Source: a bacterium
Lineage (GTDB): Bacteria; UBP6; UBA1177
Direction: 5' to 3'
Assembly: GCA_016290135.1 (NCBI GenBank)
Contig: JAEESW010000003.1
Location: 62,001 to 126,000, forward strand
DNA: 64,000 nt
The notes below the pieces were generated by a model. The model ran no database searches. It saw nothing but the letters and a program-made list of their open reading frames with translations, and was not told where the DNA came from. The position numbers and the translations under genes are program-made. How positions within the stretch are numbered: position 1 is the stretch's first letter; each line of letters begins with the position of its first letter. This document shows positions 17,890-25,681 of the stretch, piece after piece.

Positions 17890-18423
17890 CTAATTGAAAA
17901 CTATCTTTTTTATGCCGTTTTTGCTGAGTGAGAGAACTTCCCTTTCAAGATCGGGATAGTCCTTTTTGCTCTCGTTTCCTTCGTTGTTTACCTGGATCTT
18001 GTAGAAAAACGCCGCGACCGGAGTTTTCTCGCCTTCGATGTGGAAAAAGAAGACCTTGTCGTCTTCGATCTCGATCGCCTCTTTGTTCTCGCCTTTGACT
18101 TTCGGAACGATCTGATAAAGCGATTTCATCGAGCAGAACTTTCTGACGGGGACGAATCTGCCGTCTTCGAAACACGAAACATCGTCACTGCTTTTGAAGC
18201 TGATCTCTTTGATGTCGGCGAATTTGAGCATAAGTTCGTTGACACCCTGAGCCGCCATGATGGTGGTCGTTTCCGAAAGCGACTTGCTGTTGAGCGGGGC
18301 TGCTTCGATCTTCACGATCTTTCCGGAGATCGTTTTGCCGGTTTTGAGCGTGATAGTTGCGTTCTGTGCGAGAACAAGCGATGAAACAAGCAGAACGGCC
18401 AGAAACAAAAAGATCTTTTTCAT
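17890..18423 (-). CDS. Exported protein of unknown function
   Basis: 177 aa. A type I signal peptide (MKKIFLFLAVLLVSSLVLAQ) is followed by a beta-rich mature part that starts ITLKTGKTISGKIVKIE, similar to the beginning of proteins with small SH3-like or Sm-like barrels; the rest is not recognised. Two Cys (near residues 86 and 96) could form a disulfide. ATG at 18423 has GGAGGG 8 bases upstream and was chosen over an in-frame codon 12 bases earlier. It lies between the RelA/SpoT-like gene (15 bases) and trxA (9 bases). Confidence 0.7.
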   Translation of the reverse strand: MKKIFLFLAVLLVSSLVLAQNATITLKTGKTISGKIVKIEAAPLNSKSLSETTTIMAAQGVNELMLKFADIKEISFKSSDDVSCFEDGRFVPVRKFCSMKSLYQIVPKVKGENKEAIEIEDDKVFFFHIEGEKTPVAAFFYKIQVNNEGNESKKDYPDLEREVLSLSKNGIKKIVFN

Positions 18424-18438
18424 AATACCCTCCAAAAA

Positions 18439-19611
18439 TTATTTTATTTCCATTTCCCAAGGATGTTGTCTCTGATAGCGCAGAACGTTGGTGAGAACGC
18501 GCTTCCTCGCGGCTATAAGCTGGTTTTTCTTATATTCCTCATGGTTCGCGCGCCCGGAACGGCTTTCGATAAAACTCTCCTCATCCAGTATCTGCACTTC
18601 GAACGGAAAGAAAAAACGGTAGGTCGGCCTTGCCGGATTTATCGGATCTTCCGCGGTTATGAGGAGTCGGCTCGTGAGCTGTATCGAAGAATATGAAGTA
18701 GAGGAATAGAGATTCGTCTCTTCGATGTTTCTTTTCGTTATCTCTTCCTTTTCATCCGGCGGGATCTCAAGATACCTCTCAAGAAATTCTGCGACATCTT
18801 CCTGCGACCATGACGAGAGGTCGTGCGATTTCAGCTCTTCGACACCTTCGATGAAGCGCGGGATGTTGACGACATTGTTTTTAGTCCTGCTCGGCTTGAT
18901 GTTTGCGAACGAAATGACGTGGTTCGTCGCGAAATACCTGAGGACAAGGATGATGTCGAGTTTCGTGTATGTCACGATCCTCACTCCGACGCGGTCGAAA
19001 ATATCTGCTGTGACATTCTCCTTTTTGTGGAGAAGCTTAAGTATCAGGCTGTCACGCGACTTGTCGTTCTTGATCTCGAAAAGTTTAAGCCGTATCGCAT
19101 CGTCGCCTGTTCCCAGAAAGTATCCGCCTGCCGAATTGCCGTTAAGATGTGCACTGAAACGCTTGTAGATCTGATTCCTGATGCCGGGCATGAAACTTTT
19201 TGCGAGGTCGTTCTCGACATGGGTTATCGTGTGCGCAACTCTCAGAACCGCGCATGCCCAGGCCTGTTCGAGCGTCTTCTCCTTTTCGGAAGCCTTGATC
19301 AGCAGACTCACGATATCGTCGTCGCACAGGATGTCCGGCGGGATTATCAGAGTCTCGGTCTTTCCTTCAGGATCTTCCGAAAGATAGCTCTGAATGAATG
19401 TTTTCGCTTCACTCAGAATGGAAGAGACTGTTTCCGCGATTTCCGGTACTGTTATGTCATAGCCGTAATTTTTGATGAAAGAGAGTCCTGATTCCCTGTT
19501 ATGGACATTTATTCTCTCGATATCTATGAAACTTTTCTGTGAAAAGATCGCATCGAAAAGCTCAAAAGGGAATTTCAGAAAATTTTTTTCGATTTTGTTT
19601 TTAAGTTCCAT
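18439..19611 (-). CDS. Divergent RelA/SpoT-fold nucleotidyltransferase-like protein
   Basis: 390 aa. Residues ~180-365 can be laid over the (p)ppGpp synthetase domain: a Lys/Arg-rich helix (DSLILKLLHKKE), DIFDRVGVRIVT at 203-214 (cf. 'DLxGxRII'), NNVVNIPRF at 245-253 (cf. 'KDYIxxPK'), STSYSSIQLT at 304-313 (cf. 'NGYxSLHT') and FEVQILDEES at 337-346 (cf. 'ExQIRTxxM'), with a following acidic/basic helix. The catalytic-type Glu and Gln of ExQI are kept but the following Arg-Thr is replaced by Leu-Asp. Residues 1-175 are helical and unrecognised. It may belong to an uncharacterised family known from myxobacteria (I recall TIGR04552/TIGR04562, not verified). (p)ppGpp synthesis is not established. 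Confidence 0.6.
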   Translation of the reverse strand: MELKNKIEKNFLKFPFELFDAIFSQKSFIDIERINVHNRESGLSFIKNYGYDITVPEIAETVSSILSEAKTFIQSYLSEDPEGKTETLIIPPDILCDDDIVSLLIKASEKEKTLEQAWACAVLRVAHTITHVENDLAKSFMPGIRNQIYKRFSAHLNGNSAGGYFLGTGDDAIRLKLFEIKNDKSRDSLILKLLHKKENVTADIFDRVGVRIVTYTKLDIILVLRYFATNHVISFANIKPSRTKNNVVNIPRFIEGVEELKSHDLSSWSQEDVAEFLERYLEIPPDEKEEITKRNIEETNLYSSTSYSSIQLTSRLLITAEDPINPARPTYRFFFPFEVQILDEESFIESRSGRANHEEYKKNQLIAARKRVLTNVLRYQRQHPWEMEIK

Positions 19612-19627
19612 TTTTTACTCGGCAGAA

Positions 19628-20197
19628 TCAGCGCCTTACCGGCTTTATTTTGACTTTTCCGTCTTCGCAGTAGACATCGAACGAAAAGTTGTTCCCGAAT
19701 TTCTCGCGGACATCGCCGATCTTTTTTGTAAGCATCTCCGTCACAGCGTCAAAATCGTAGGAACGGTTGGTGTATTTTTTGCTCAACTCTATGAATTTGC
19801 TTGCTGTCTGGTCGATCATGGCGCTCATGGCGAAGGCTTCGGCATCACGCTTTTCAACGGAATCCGCGGCGGCTTTCAGATCTTCAAGACCGCTTCCGCT
19901 GAAACCTCCGAAGAATTTCATTCCGGGTTTTGCGCGCCCTTCCTCAATGTCGCGGACGCATCTTTCCCACTTCTGACGATAGGTCGTGAAGCGGTTGATA
20001 AGCTGTGAAGCGAGGTTCTGTTCGACCAGGTTCTGGGAAATCGCAGCCGTCCTCATCAGCAGAGAGATCTCTTTTTTCATGTTTTCGAGCGCCTGAAGCG
20101 GAGGACGCTTTTCCTGCGCCGTGAAATACATATTGAAATCGTGGTCTAACTTTTCTATTTTTGTGATGAGGAACGAAACGGTCTCGCTTATGGGCAT
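19628..20197 (-). CDS. Helical protein, possibly MXAN_5187 C-terminal-domain-like
   Basis: 189 aa, soluble, mostly helical. The N-terminal pattern (IEKLDHDFNMYFTAQEKRPP, later NRFTTYRQKWER and EEGRAKPG) resembles the 'MXAN_5187' type domain found in myxobacterial proteins; this is recall and unverified. It shares one base with the upstream lipoprotein stop (TAATG), indicating coupled translation, and precedes the RelA/SpoT-like gene by 16 bases. Function unknown. Confidence 0.6.
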   Translation of the reverse strand: MPISETVSFLITKIEKLDHDFNMYFTAQEKRPPLQALENMKKEISLLMRTAAISQNLVEQNLASQLINRFTTYRQKWERCVRDIEEGRAKPGMKFFGGFSGSGLEDLKAAADSVEKRDAEAFAMSAMIDQTASKFIELSKKYTNRSYDFDAVTEMLTKKIGDVREKFGNNFSFDVYCEDGKVKIKPVRR

Positions 20198-21054
20198 TAT
20201 TTTTTCGGAAGTTTAAGATCTTCGATTTTTATAAGTTCAGCCTGAGTCGCGACTTTGACAGCGTTGACTTCCCACTGAAGTTTGCCTGTCCAGTTTCCGT
20301 CGATATCGCCTGCATCGTAGCCGGGGATGATGATGTTCCTTTCTTCGCCCGGCTGGATCGGGTAGATCTCTTCGATCTGGCGGGTGTAGATAACGAAGAA
20401 TGTCTTTTCAAAAAGGACTTTCTGCTCTGCATCGTCCATGAATTTTACGAGAACACCGACATAGCTGAGAGGCTTGTCCGTGTTGTTTTTAACAGTCGCA
20501 TCCATCATATACTGAGCTGTAGGACCGTCGCCGACTTCTCCGTTGCGGAGGTTCTTGACTTCGATCTTGTCCTTGTAAAGTTTCGCGGTCTCGATGAGTT
20601 CAGGATCTATCGGGATCTCGATGGAGTCGCGTTTCTGCTCTTCGCGGATCTGGTCTATCCTTTCCTGAAGCCTGATCTGCCATTTTCCGTCGTTTTTGCT
20701 TGCGTAGTATGTGATCTTTGCGTCAGGGAGCTTGTTGAAAGCGACTTTCTGACCGGTATATTCGGTCTCCATGATGGCTTTGTCGCCTGTTTCGTTGATC
20801 TTTATCGGTTTGCTCTTGAGGAACATCGCGTTGCCGGAGATGTTCTGAGCGTCTTCTATGAATTTCTTCTGACCGACGACTTCCTGCGATTCCTGATCAA
20901 GCATATCCCATGCTCTTGCGAAGTTTTTTGCTTTGAGCAGCTCGACATAGGAGTCTATCGTTTTTTCAGCTTCGCCTTTCGATCCGGCGCATGAAACTGC
21001 GAAAAACGCGAGGAAGAGTGTGAGGATCAAACCTGTAAACTGGAATTTTTTCAT
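20197..21054 (-). CDS. Lipoprotein with NTF2-like N-domain and Ig-like C-domain
   Basis: 285 aa. Lipobox FFAVSC (Cys22). Residues ~28-130 fit a DUF4878/NTF2-like lipoprotein domain (AEKTIDSYVELLKAKNFARAW, ending in WQIRLQE). Residues ~160-280 look like an FxLYD/Ig-like domain (VKNLRNGEVG, YMMDATVKNNTDKPLSYVGVLVKF). Such domains often occur in envelope-stress or binding lipoproteins, but the role here is open. It is the second gene of the operon, 27 bases after the HTH gene. Confidence 0.7.
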   Translation of the reverse strand: MKKFQFTGLILTLFLAFFAVSCAGSKGEAEKTIDSYVELLKAKNFARAWDMLDQESQEVVGQKKFIEDAQNISGNAMFLKSKPIKINETGDKAIMETEYTGQKVAFNKLPDAKITYYASKNDGKWQIRLQERIDQIREEQKRDSIEIPIDPELIETAKLYKDKIEVKNLRNGEVGDGPTAQYMMDATVKNNTDKPLSYVGVLVKFMDDAEQKVLFEKTFFVIYTRQIEEIYPIQPGEERNIIIPGYDAGDIDGNWTGKLQWEVNAVKVATQAELIKIEDLKLPKK

Positions 21055-21081
21055 CTTTTTCTCCGTTGTTACTGTTTGTTT

Positions 21082-21288
21082 TTATTCAGGAAACACTTCA
21101 TCTTTATCATCAAGGGTGAGGTTCAGCGCCTCAAGGATCTTTCTTTTTGTGGCGAGACGGCAGTCATAGCCTTTTTCGATCCTGTCGAGTGTCACGAGCG
21201 ATATTTCAGCCTCGCGGGCAAGTTCTGTTTTGCTTATAAGTCTTTTTTCTCTTATTGTTTTTAAATTGTTTGTCTTTTCCTTTTCCAT
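21082..21288 (-). CDS. Xre/Cro-type HTH regulator
   Basis: 68 aa, essentially only a helix-turn-helix domain: NLKTIREKRLISKTELARE, then AEISLVTLDRIEKG as turn and recognition helix, and KRKILEALNLTLDD. Start preceded by AGGAGTACGAG. It heads the six-gene minus-strand operon and sits beside a divergent promoter region with an inverted repeat (21334-21378), so autoregulation and control of the divergent mlaEFD genes is plausible but inferred. Confidence 0.85.
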   Translation of the reverse strand: MEKEKTNNLKTIREKRLISKTELAREAEISLVTLDRIEKGYDCRLATKRKILEALNLTLDDKDEVFPE

Positions 21289-21311
21289 CTCGTACTCCTA
21301 AAAAACGAGAA

Positions 21312-21401
21312 ATTTTAGTCCGAAAGCGATTCAAGTCAAGTGTTTTGGAGATTTTTGTTCTCCCGCATTTACTTGACTGATCCTGTTTTGGCTGTTATTT
21401 T
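21312..21401. promoter_or_regulatory. Divergent promoters with an inverted repeat over both -35 boxes
   Basis: Minus strand (HTH operon): -35 TTGACT (21334-21339), 16-bp spacer, -10 TAAAAT (21312-21317). Plus strand (mla operon): -35 TTGACT (21373-21378), 17-bp spacer, -10 TATTTT (21396-21401). The -35 boxes lie in a perfect 8-base inverted repeat, AGTCAAGT (21334-21341) and ACTTGACT (21371-21378), that could be an operator. Confidence 0.65.
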
Positions 21402-21428
21402 AATCCGTTTTTTGGGGAAGGTTGGAAA

Positions 21429-22193
21429 TTGTTGAAGTTTTTTAATAAATTTATTCGCAATCTTGTTGATTTCCTGCGGTTTTCGGGTGAGTGCTGCCGC
21501 TGGCTTTTCGTGCCGCCCTACAGGATCGGACAGATCGCCGAGCATATCGAGAGGATCGGACTGCAGTCGATTCCTATTGTTGCGCTTTCTGTCTTTACGA
21601 CAGGCATGATCCTTGCCCTTCAGCTCATCAACATCATGTATATTTTCCGTGCCGAGACTTTTGCTGGAGCGGCTGTGGCTATCGCAATGAGCCGTGAACT
21701 TGCGCCTGTTGTTACCGCGATCGTGCTGATAGCCAAAAACGGCTCCGCGATGACGGCCGAGATCGGAAGCATGCAGGTCACAGAGCAGATCGCGGCGATG
21801 GAGACGATGGCGGTGAGTCCGCTGCGCTATCTTGTCGTGCCACGCATCTTCGCATCGATCCTCGCATTTCCGGCACTCACGGCGATAGCGAACGCAGTCG
21901 GAGTCTACGGCGGATACTTCGTTGCGGCCTATGTCATGAGCGTCAACAGAGTGGCCTACAACCAGACGATGTTCTTTTTCGTTGATCCTGACGATATCTG
22001 GACGGGGCTCATCAAAGCTGCTGTCTTCGGATTTATCGTAACAGTGATATGCTGCTACCACGGGCTTAGGACGAGCGGAGGCGCGAAAGGTGTCGGCAGA
22101 CGGACGACAGCGGCGGTAGTCCTTTCGACGGTCGCCATTCTTGTGGCCGACTATATAATGACTTTTTTGTTCATCAGACTTTTGGGGATGTGA
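21429..22193 (+). CDS. mlaE: Mla/MCE-type ABC transporter permease
   Basis: 254 aa inner-membrane permease of the phospholipid-trafficking MCE transporter family. Diagnostic segments: ERIGLQSIPIVALSVFTTGM, SRELAPVVTAIVLIAKNGSAMTAEIGSM (family core), and MAVSPLRYLVVPRIFA. No ATG exists near the N-terminus; the start is TTG at 21429 (or the next TTG at 21432) after a GGAAGG-like site. Its stop overlaps the mlaF ATG by one base. Confidence 0.9.
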   Translation: MLKFFNKFIRNLVDFLRFSGECCRWLFVPPYRIGQIAEHIERIGLQSIPIVALSVFTTGMILALQLINIMYIFRAETFAGAAVAIAMSRELAPVVTAIVLIAKNGSAMTAEIGSMQVTEQIAAMETMAVSPLRYLVVPRIFASILAFPALTAIANAVGVYGGYFVAAYVMSVNRVAYNQTMFFFVDPDDIWTGLIKAAVFGFIVTVICCYHGLRTSGGAKGVGRRTTAAVVLSTVAILVADYIMTFLFIRLLGM

Positions 22194-22948
22194 TGCCGGA
22201 GACGATAGTCAAAGTCAGAGACCTGTATAAATCGTTCGGGGAGCACAAAATCCTGAACGGAGTCGATCTCGATATCGAAGAAGGGCGAATCACGGCCGTC
22301 ATCGGCAAGAGCGGAACAGGCAAAAGCGTCCTGCTGAAGAACATCATCGGGATCATGAAACCGGATTCCGGCGAAATATTTTTCCGCGATTCCGATATTA
22401 CGAAAATGAATAAGGAAGAACTTCTGGAAATAAGAAAAAATATAGGTTATCTTTTCCAGGACGCGGCGCTTTTTGATTTTATGTCAGTTGAGGATAATAT
22501 TAAGTTCCCGCTGGTCGAACAGCTGGGGATGAAGGAGGGTAAGGAACTTGCCGGCAGAGTCGCTGAACTGCTTGAGCTCGTGGGACTTCCGGGGACTGAG
22601 AAAAAATTCCCGTCGGAGCTTTCGGGCGGCATGAGGAAAAGGGTAGGGCTCGCGCGTGCTATCGCGGTAAAACCGAAGATAGTCCTTTTCGACGAGCCGA
22701 CGACCGGGCTTGATCCGATACTTGCGGAAAGCATAGACGCGCTGATTGATATGGTAAACAAAGAGTTGAATATGACCTGTGTCGTTATAAGTCACGATAT
22801 CGCTTCGGTTTTCAGACACGCTGACAAGATCGCGCTTCTTTACGACGGCGTGATCCAGTTCTGCGGAACGCCGGATGAGGCGCTTGCATCAAAGCATGAA
22901 GTTATGCGGCATTTTATTTCCAATTCGTTCAGGGGAATCGGCAGGTAA
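22193..22948 (+). CDS. mlaF: Mla/MCE-type ABC transporter ATPase
   Basis: 251 aa. Walker A GKSGTGKSV, Q-loop YLFQDAALFD, signature LSGGMRKR, Walker B IVLFDEPTTGLDP and switch His in VVISHD. Powers MlaE for lipid transport between the membranes. ATG at 22193 overlaps the mlaE stop by one base (TGATG); mlaD starts 2 bases after its stop. Paralogous to the orphan ATPase at 7589-8347. Confidence 0.92.
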   Translation: MPETIVKVRDLYKSFGEHKILNGVDLDIEEGRITAVIGKSGTGKSVLLKNIIGIMKPDSGEIFFRDSDITKMNKEELLEIRKNIGYLFQDAALFDFMSVEDNIKFPLVEQLGMKEGKELAGRVAELLELVGLPGTEKKFPSELSGGMRKRVGLARAIAVKPKIVLFDEPTTGLDPILAESIDALIDMVNKELNMTCVVISHDIASVFRHADKIALLYDGVIQFCGTPDEALASKHEVMRHFISNSFRGIGR

Positions 22949-22950
22949 CG

Positions 22951-24450
22951 ATGACGAGAGCGCTTAAGATAGGAATTTTCTTCATAATCTGTTCGTGCTG
23001 TGCCGGAGTCTATATCTATAAAGCAGCCGATTTCTTCGAAGGCGATACCAGCACCTACTATGCGCTTGCCGACGATGCGATGGGGCTTCTGCGCGACAGC
23101 GACGTTCTTGTTTCAGGTGTTGTTGTCGGAAAACTTGACAAGATCGGACTCGAGAACGGAAAGGCGAAATTTACCCTCAAGATCTCGAAAGAAGTTCCGA
23201 TATATGAGAACGCCAGGCTCGAAAAAGTTATTGAAAGCATGCTCGGAACGAATGTCCTCGTTCTTGCGCCGGGTGACAGTTCGGCTCCGCTTTTGAAAGA
23301 AAACGACTATATAAAAAATGTGAAGACCGATTCCGGAATGTCCGCCGCGATGAGCAAGGTTTCCGAAATAATGGAAAAGACCGATGCCCTGATGGAGAAG
23401 GTGCTTGAACGCGAAAATCAGGAAAAACTCAATAAGATCATAGATATGCTCGTCAGGACAACAGAAAATACGACCCAGAATGTCGAAGGAAGCATAAAGA
23501 TGTTCTCATCGGTCCTCAAAGATATGTCGGAAGTGATGCAGAAAGTGAATGCACGCAGCGACGCCGAAATGGAAAAACTCTCGAAAATATTGGAGAATAC
23601 GCTCAAAGTAACCGACAGGATCGCCGAGATTTCCGACGGCAAAGACGAAAAACTCAATCAGACTCTCGACGACCTCAGAAGCAGCCTGAAACTTATAGCA
23701 GACGAGCTTGCCGCTTCCCGCAATGCTATGCAGGATGTCCGCGAGATAACTTCGAATGTGAACCAGATAACCGAAAAAGTTGCAAACGGCGAAGGGACGG
23801 TCGGCAAACTCCTCACCGACGAAAAACTTTATGAAGATATCGTCAAGGTTTCGGACAAACTTACCGATTACGCCGATACACTGCTCGGAATGAAGGTCTA
23901 TGTCGATGCACATTCGAACTACATGGTCTTCAACAACGCTTTCAAGACCTATTTCGATATCACGCTTCAGCCCAGAAAAGACCGCTTTTATATGCTCGGC
24001 GTCGTGGACGATCCGCGCGGGAATGTTTCTCACACGACAACGACACACGTGACTGACGTAGACGGCACCAGATACATCGTCGAGGACGACAAAACGGTCG
24101 TTTCCGACAAACTGAAATTCAACCTTCAGATAGGTAGGATCTTCGGTCCGGTCGCTCTCAGAGGCGGTATATTCCAGAATAAAGCCGGTTTCGGACTTGA
24201 CTATGTCCCGTGGAAATATATTTCGCTCTCGGCCGAGATCTTCGATTTCGCAAGCGGCGGCGCTCCGCAGCTGCGTGTCCAGGGGCTTGCAAGGCCTCTG
24301 CTCTGGGCGATCGAGCCTTTCAGCTGGCTTTACATTACTGCCGGCGGCGAGGATCTTATCAACGGCGAACGCGACCTCTATTTCGGTCTGGGACTCAGAT
24401 TCGACGACGACGACCTGAAGAGCATAGTTTCTTCAGTTCCAAAACCGTAG
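22951..24450 (+). CDS. mlaD: MCE-domain lipid-transport protein with putative C-terminal beta-barrel domain
   Basis: 499 aa, much longer than E. coli MlaD (~180 aa). Residues ~6-24 are a membrane anchor; ~35-125 the MCE domain (DVLVSGVVVGKLDKIGL, then MLGTNVLVLAPG); ~130-310 long amphipathic helices (repeats of EKT/EKL-type heptads); ~325-490 a beta-rich region with alternating aromatic strands (LKFNLQIGRIFG, VALRGGIFQNKAGFGLDYVP, DLYFGLGLRFDDDDLK). This C-terminal pattern recurs in deltaproteobacterial MCE proteins and suggests a tether to, or a barrel in, the outer membrane. Confidence 0.85.
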   Translation: MTRALKIGIFFIICSCCAGVYIYKAADFFEGDTSTYYALADDAMGLLRDSDVLVSGVVVGKLDKIGLENGKAKFTLKISKEVPIYENARLEKVIESMLGTNVLVLAPGDSSAPLLKENDYIKNVKTDSGMSAAMSKVSEIMEKTDALMEKVLERENQEKLNKIIDMLVRTTENTTQNVEGSIKMFSSVLKDMSEVMQKVNARSDAEMEKLSKILENTLKVTDRIAEISDGKDEKLNQTLDDLRSSLKLIADELAASRNAMQDVREITSNVNQITEKVANGEGTVGKLLTDEKLYEDIVKVSDKLTDYADTLLGMKVYVDAHSNYMVFNNAFKTYFDITLQPRKDRFYMLGVVDDPRGNVSHTTTTHVTDVDGTRYIVEDDKTVVSDKLKFNLQIGRIFGPVALRGGIFQNKAGFGLDYVPWKYISLSAEIFDFASGGAPQLRVQGLARPLLWAIEPFSWLYITAGGEDLINGERDLYFGLGLRFDDDDLKSIVSSVPKP

Positions 24451-24461
24451 GACCGGTAAAA

Positions 24462-25553
24462 ATGCGTCCTGAGATAAAGAAAATAGTCATAGATCCCGAG
24501 TTTAGGGATGCGGAACTTCCTCATAAAATAGCGGAAAATCTGGGGTTGGAACCTGAATTTAAGACGAAAGATGAACTTCTTGACGAGATCCGGCGTGATC
24601 CCGGCGCCGATCTGTTTAAAACTGCCAAAAAAGTTCTTTTTTTCACCGAAAACAAAGGGCGTTTCCTCAAAAAATGCCCCGGCAGCAAAGGTGTCGTCTG
24701 CTGCAACTACTATACGATAAACAGCGTCACGGGATGTCCTTACGACTGCTCATACTGCATTTTGCAGCACTACATCGGCAACAATCCGTTCATCACTGTC
24801 TTTCTAAACAAGGAAAAGGCGATAGAGGAAATAGTGGCTTTTCTTGCCGAGAATCGTTTTCTCCGCGTCGGAACAGGGGAGCTTGCCGATTCGCTGGCTC
24901 TTGACCATCTTCTTGACGAAAGCGGATTTTTCATCGGCGAGCTTGCAAAACGCTCGCTTTTTGACAGAGTTCAGTTCGAGTTCAAGACAAAATCGGCAGA
25001 GGCCGGGCGTCTGCTTGAAGTGAAAAAACTTTATCCCGATTCGAATATCGTTGCCGGATTTTCTGTAAATGTCCCGCGCTTCAGCATGGCGGAAGAACCC
25101 GGGACGGCTTCTGTCGAAGAGCGGATGGCAGCTGCTGAACAGCTTCAGGATGCCGGAGTCAAAGTCGCGGTACATTTTGATCCTGTGCTCATGCTTGATG
25201 AACTTTTTGACGACTATATGAAACTCATAGACTTTATTTTTTCACGGCTCGATCCTGAAAAAATCGCGTGGATAAGCATGGGAGGCTTCCGTCACACGCT
25301 CGCTCTCACCGAGACCATTGTCGGACGCAATCCCGGAAGCCTGCTGCTGCGCGGCGAGATGTTCCCTTCGGACAGTGACAATAAACTGAGATACCTGGCT
25401 TTTCAAAGAAGAAAGTTCTATGCCGCTTTCAACGCGCGTATTTCCCGCTTTTTCAAGGGAACTCCGCCGCTTTATATGTGTATGGAAAAGGCTTTCATGT
25501 GGTCTGACATGAAAATGCCTCTTCCCGAAGAAGTCTTTCGCGACAACAGATAA
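24462..25553 (+). CDS. Spore photoproduct lyase-like radical SAM protein
   Basis: 363 aa. The radical SAM cluster motif is C92-P-Y-D-C96-S-Y-C99, preceded by KKCPGSKGVVCCNY and followed by NNPFITVF, the arrangement of the SplB family. The Cys that donates hydrogen in Bacillus SplB (Cys141, in a TTSCTSD segment) aligns here with Gly137 in RFLRVGTGE, so classical thymine-dimer repair is doubtful. The start was set at 24462, 11 bases after mlaD, rather than inside mlaD. The organism shows no sporulation genes in this window. Confidence 0.8.
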   Translation: MRPEIKKIVIDPEFRDAELPHKIAENLGLEPEFKTKDELLDEIRRDPGADLFKTAKKVLFFTENKGRFLKKCPGSKGVVCCNYYTINSVTGCPYDCSYCILQHYIGNNPFITVFLNKEKAIEEIVAFLAENRFLRVGTGELADSLALDHLLDESGFFIGELAKRSLFDRVQFEFKTKSAEAGRLLEVKKLYPDSNIVAGFSVNVPRFSMAEEPGTASVEERMAAAEQLQDAGVKVAVHFDPVLMLDELFDDYMKLIDFIFSRLDPEKIAWISMGGFRHTLALTETIVGRNPGSLLLRGEMFPSDSDNKLRYLAFQRRKFYAAFNARISRFFKGTPPLYMCMEKAFMWSDMKMPLPEEVFRDNR

Positions 25554-25632
25554 CGGACTGTTATTTTTTATCCTAAAAAATTTTTTTGACCGGCGGCTGA
25601 AATTCAGATCAGCGGATATTTGATTTTCAGAG

Positions 25633-25660
25633 CAAAAAAAAACCGGGCTTGAAGCCCGGT
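25633..25660 (-). terminator. Rho-independent terminator of the large lipoprotein gene
   Basis: ACCGGGCTT...AAGCCCGGT: a GC-rich 8-9 bp stem at 25642-25660 with a very short loop, followed on the minus strand by nine T (25633-25641). It lies 21 bases after the stop of the gene at 25682-28126. The plus strand lacks a comparable T-run, though the convergent SPL-like gene also ends nearby. Confidence 0.88.
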
Positions 25661-25681
25661 CTTAAAAGGGGATCCGGATGA

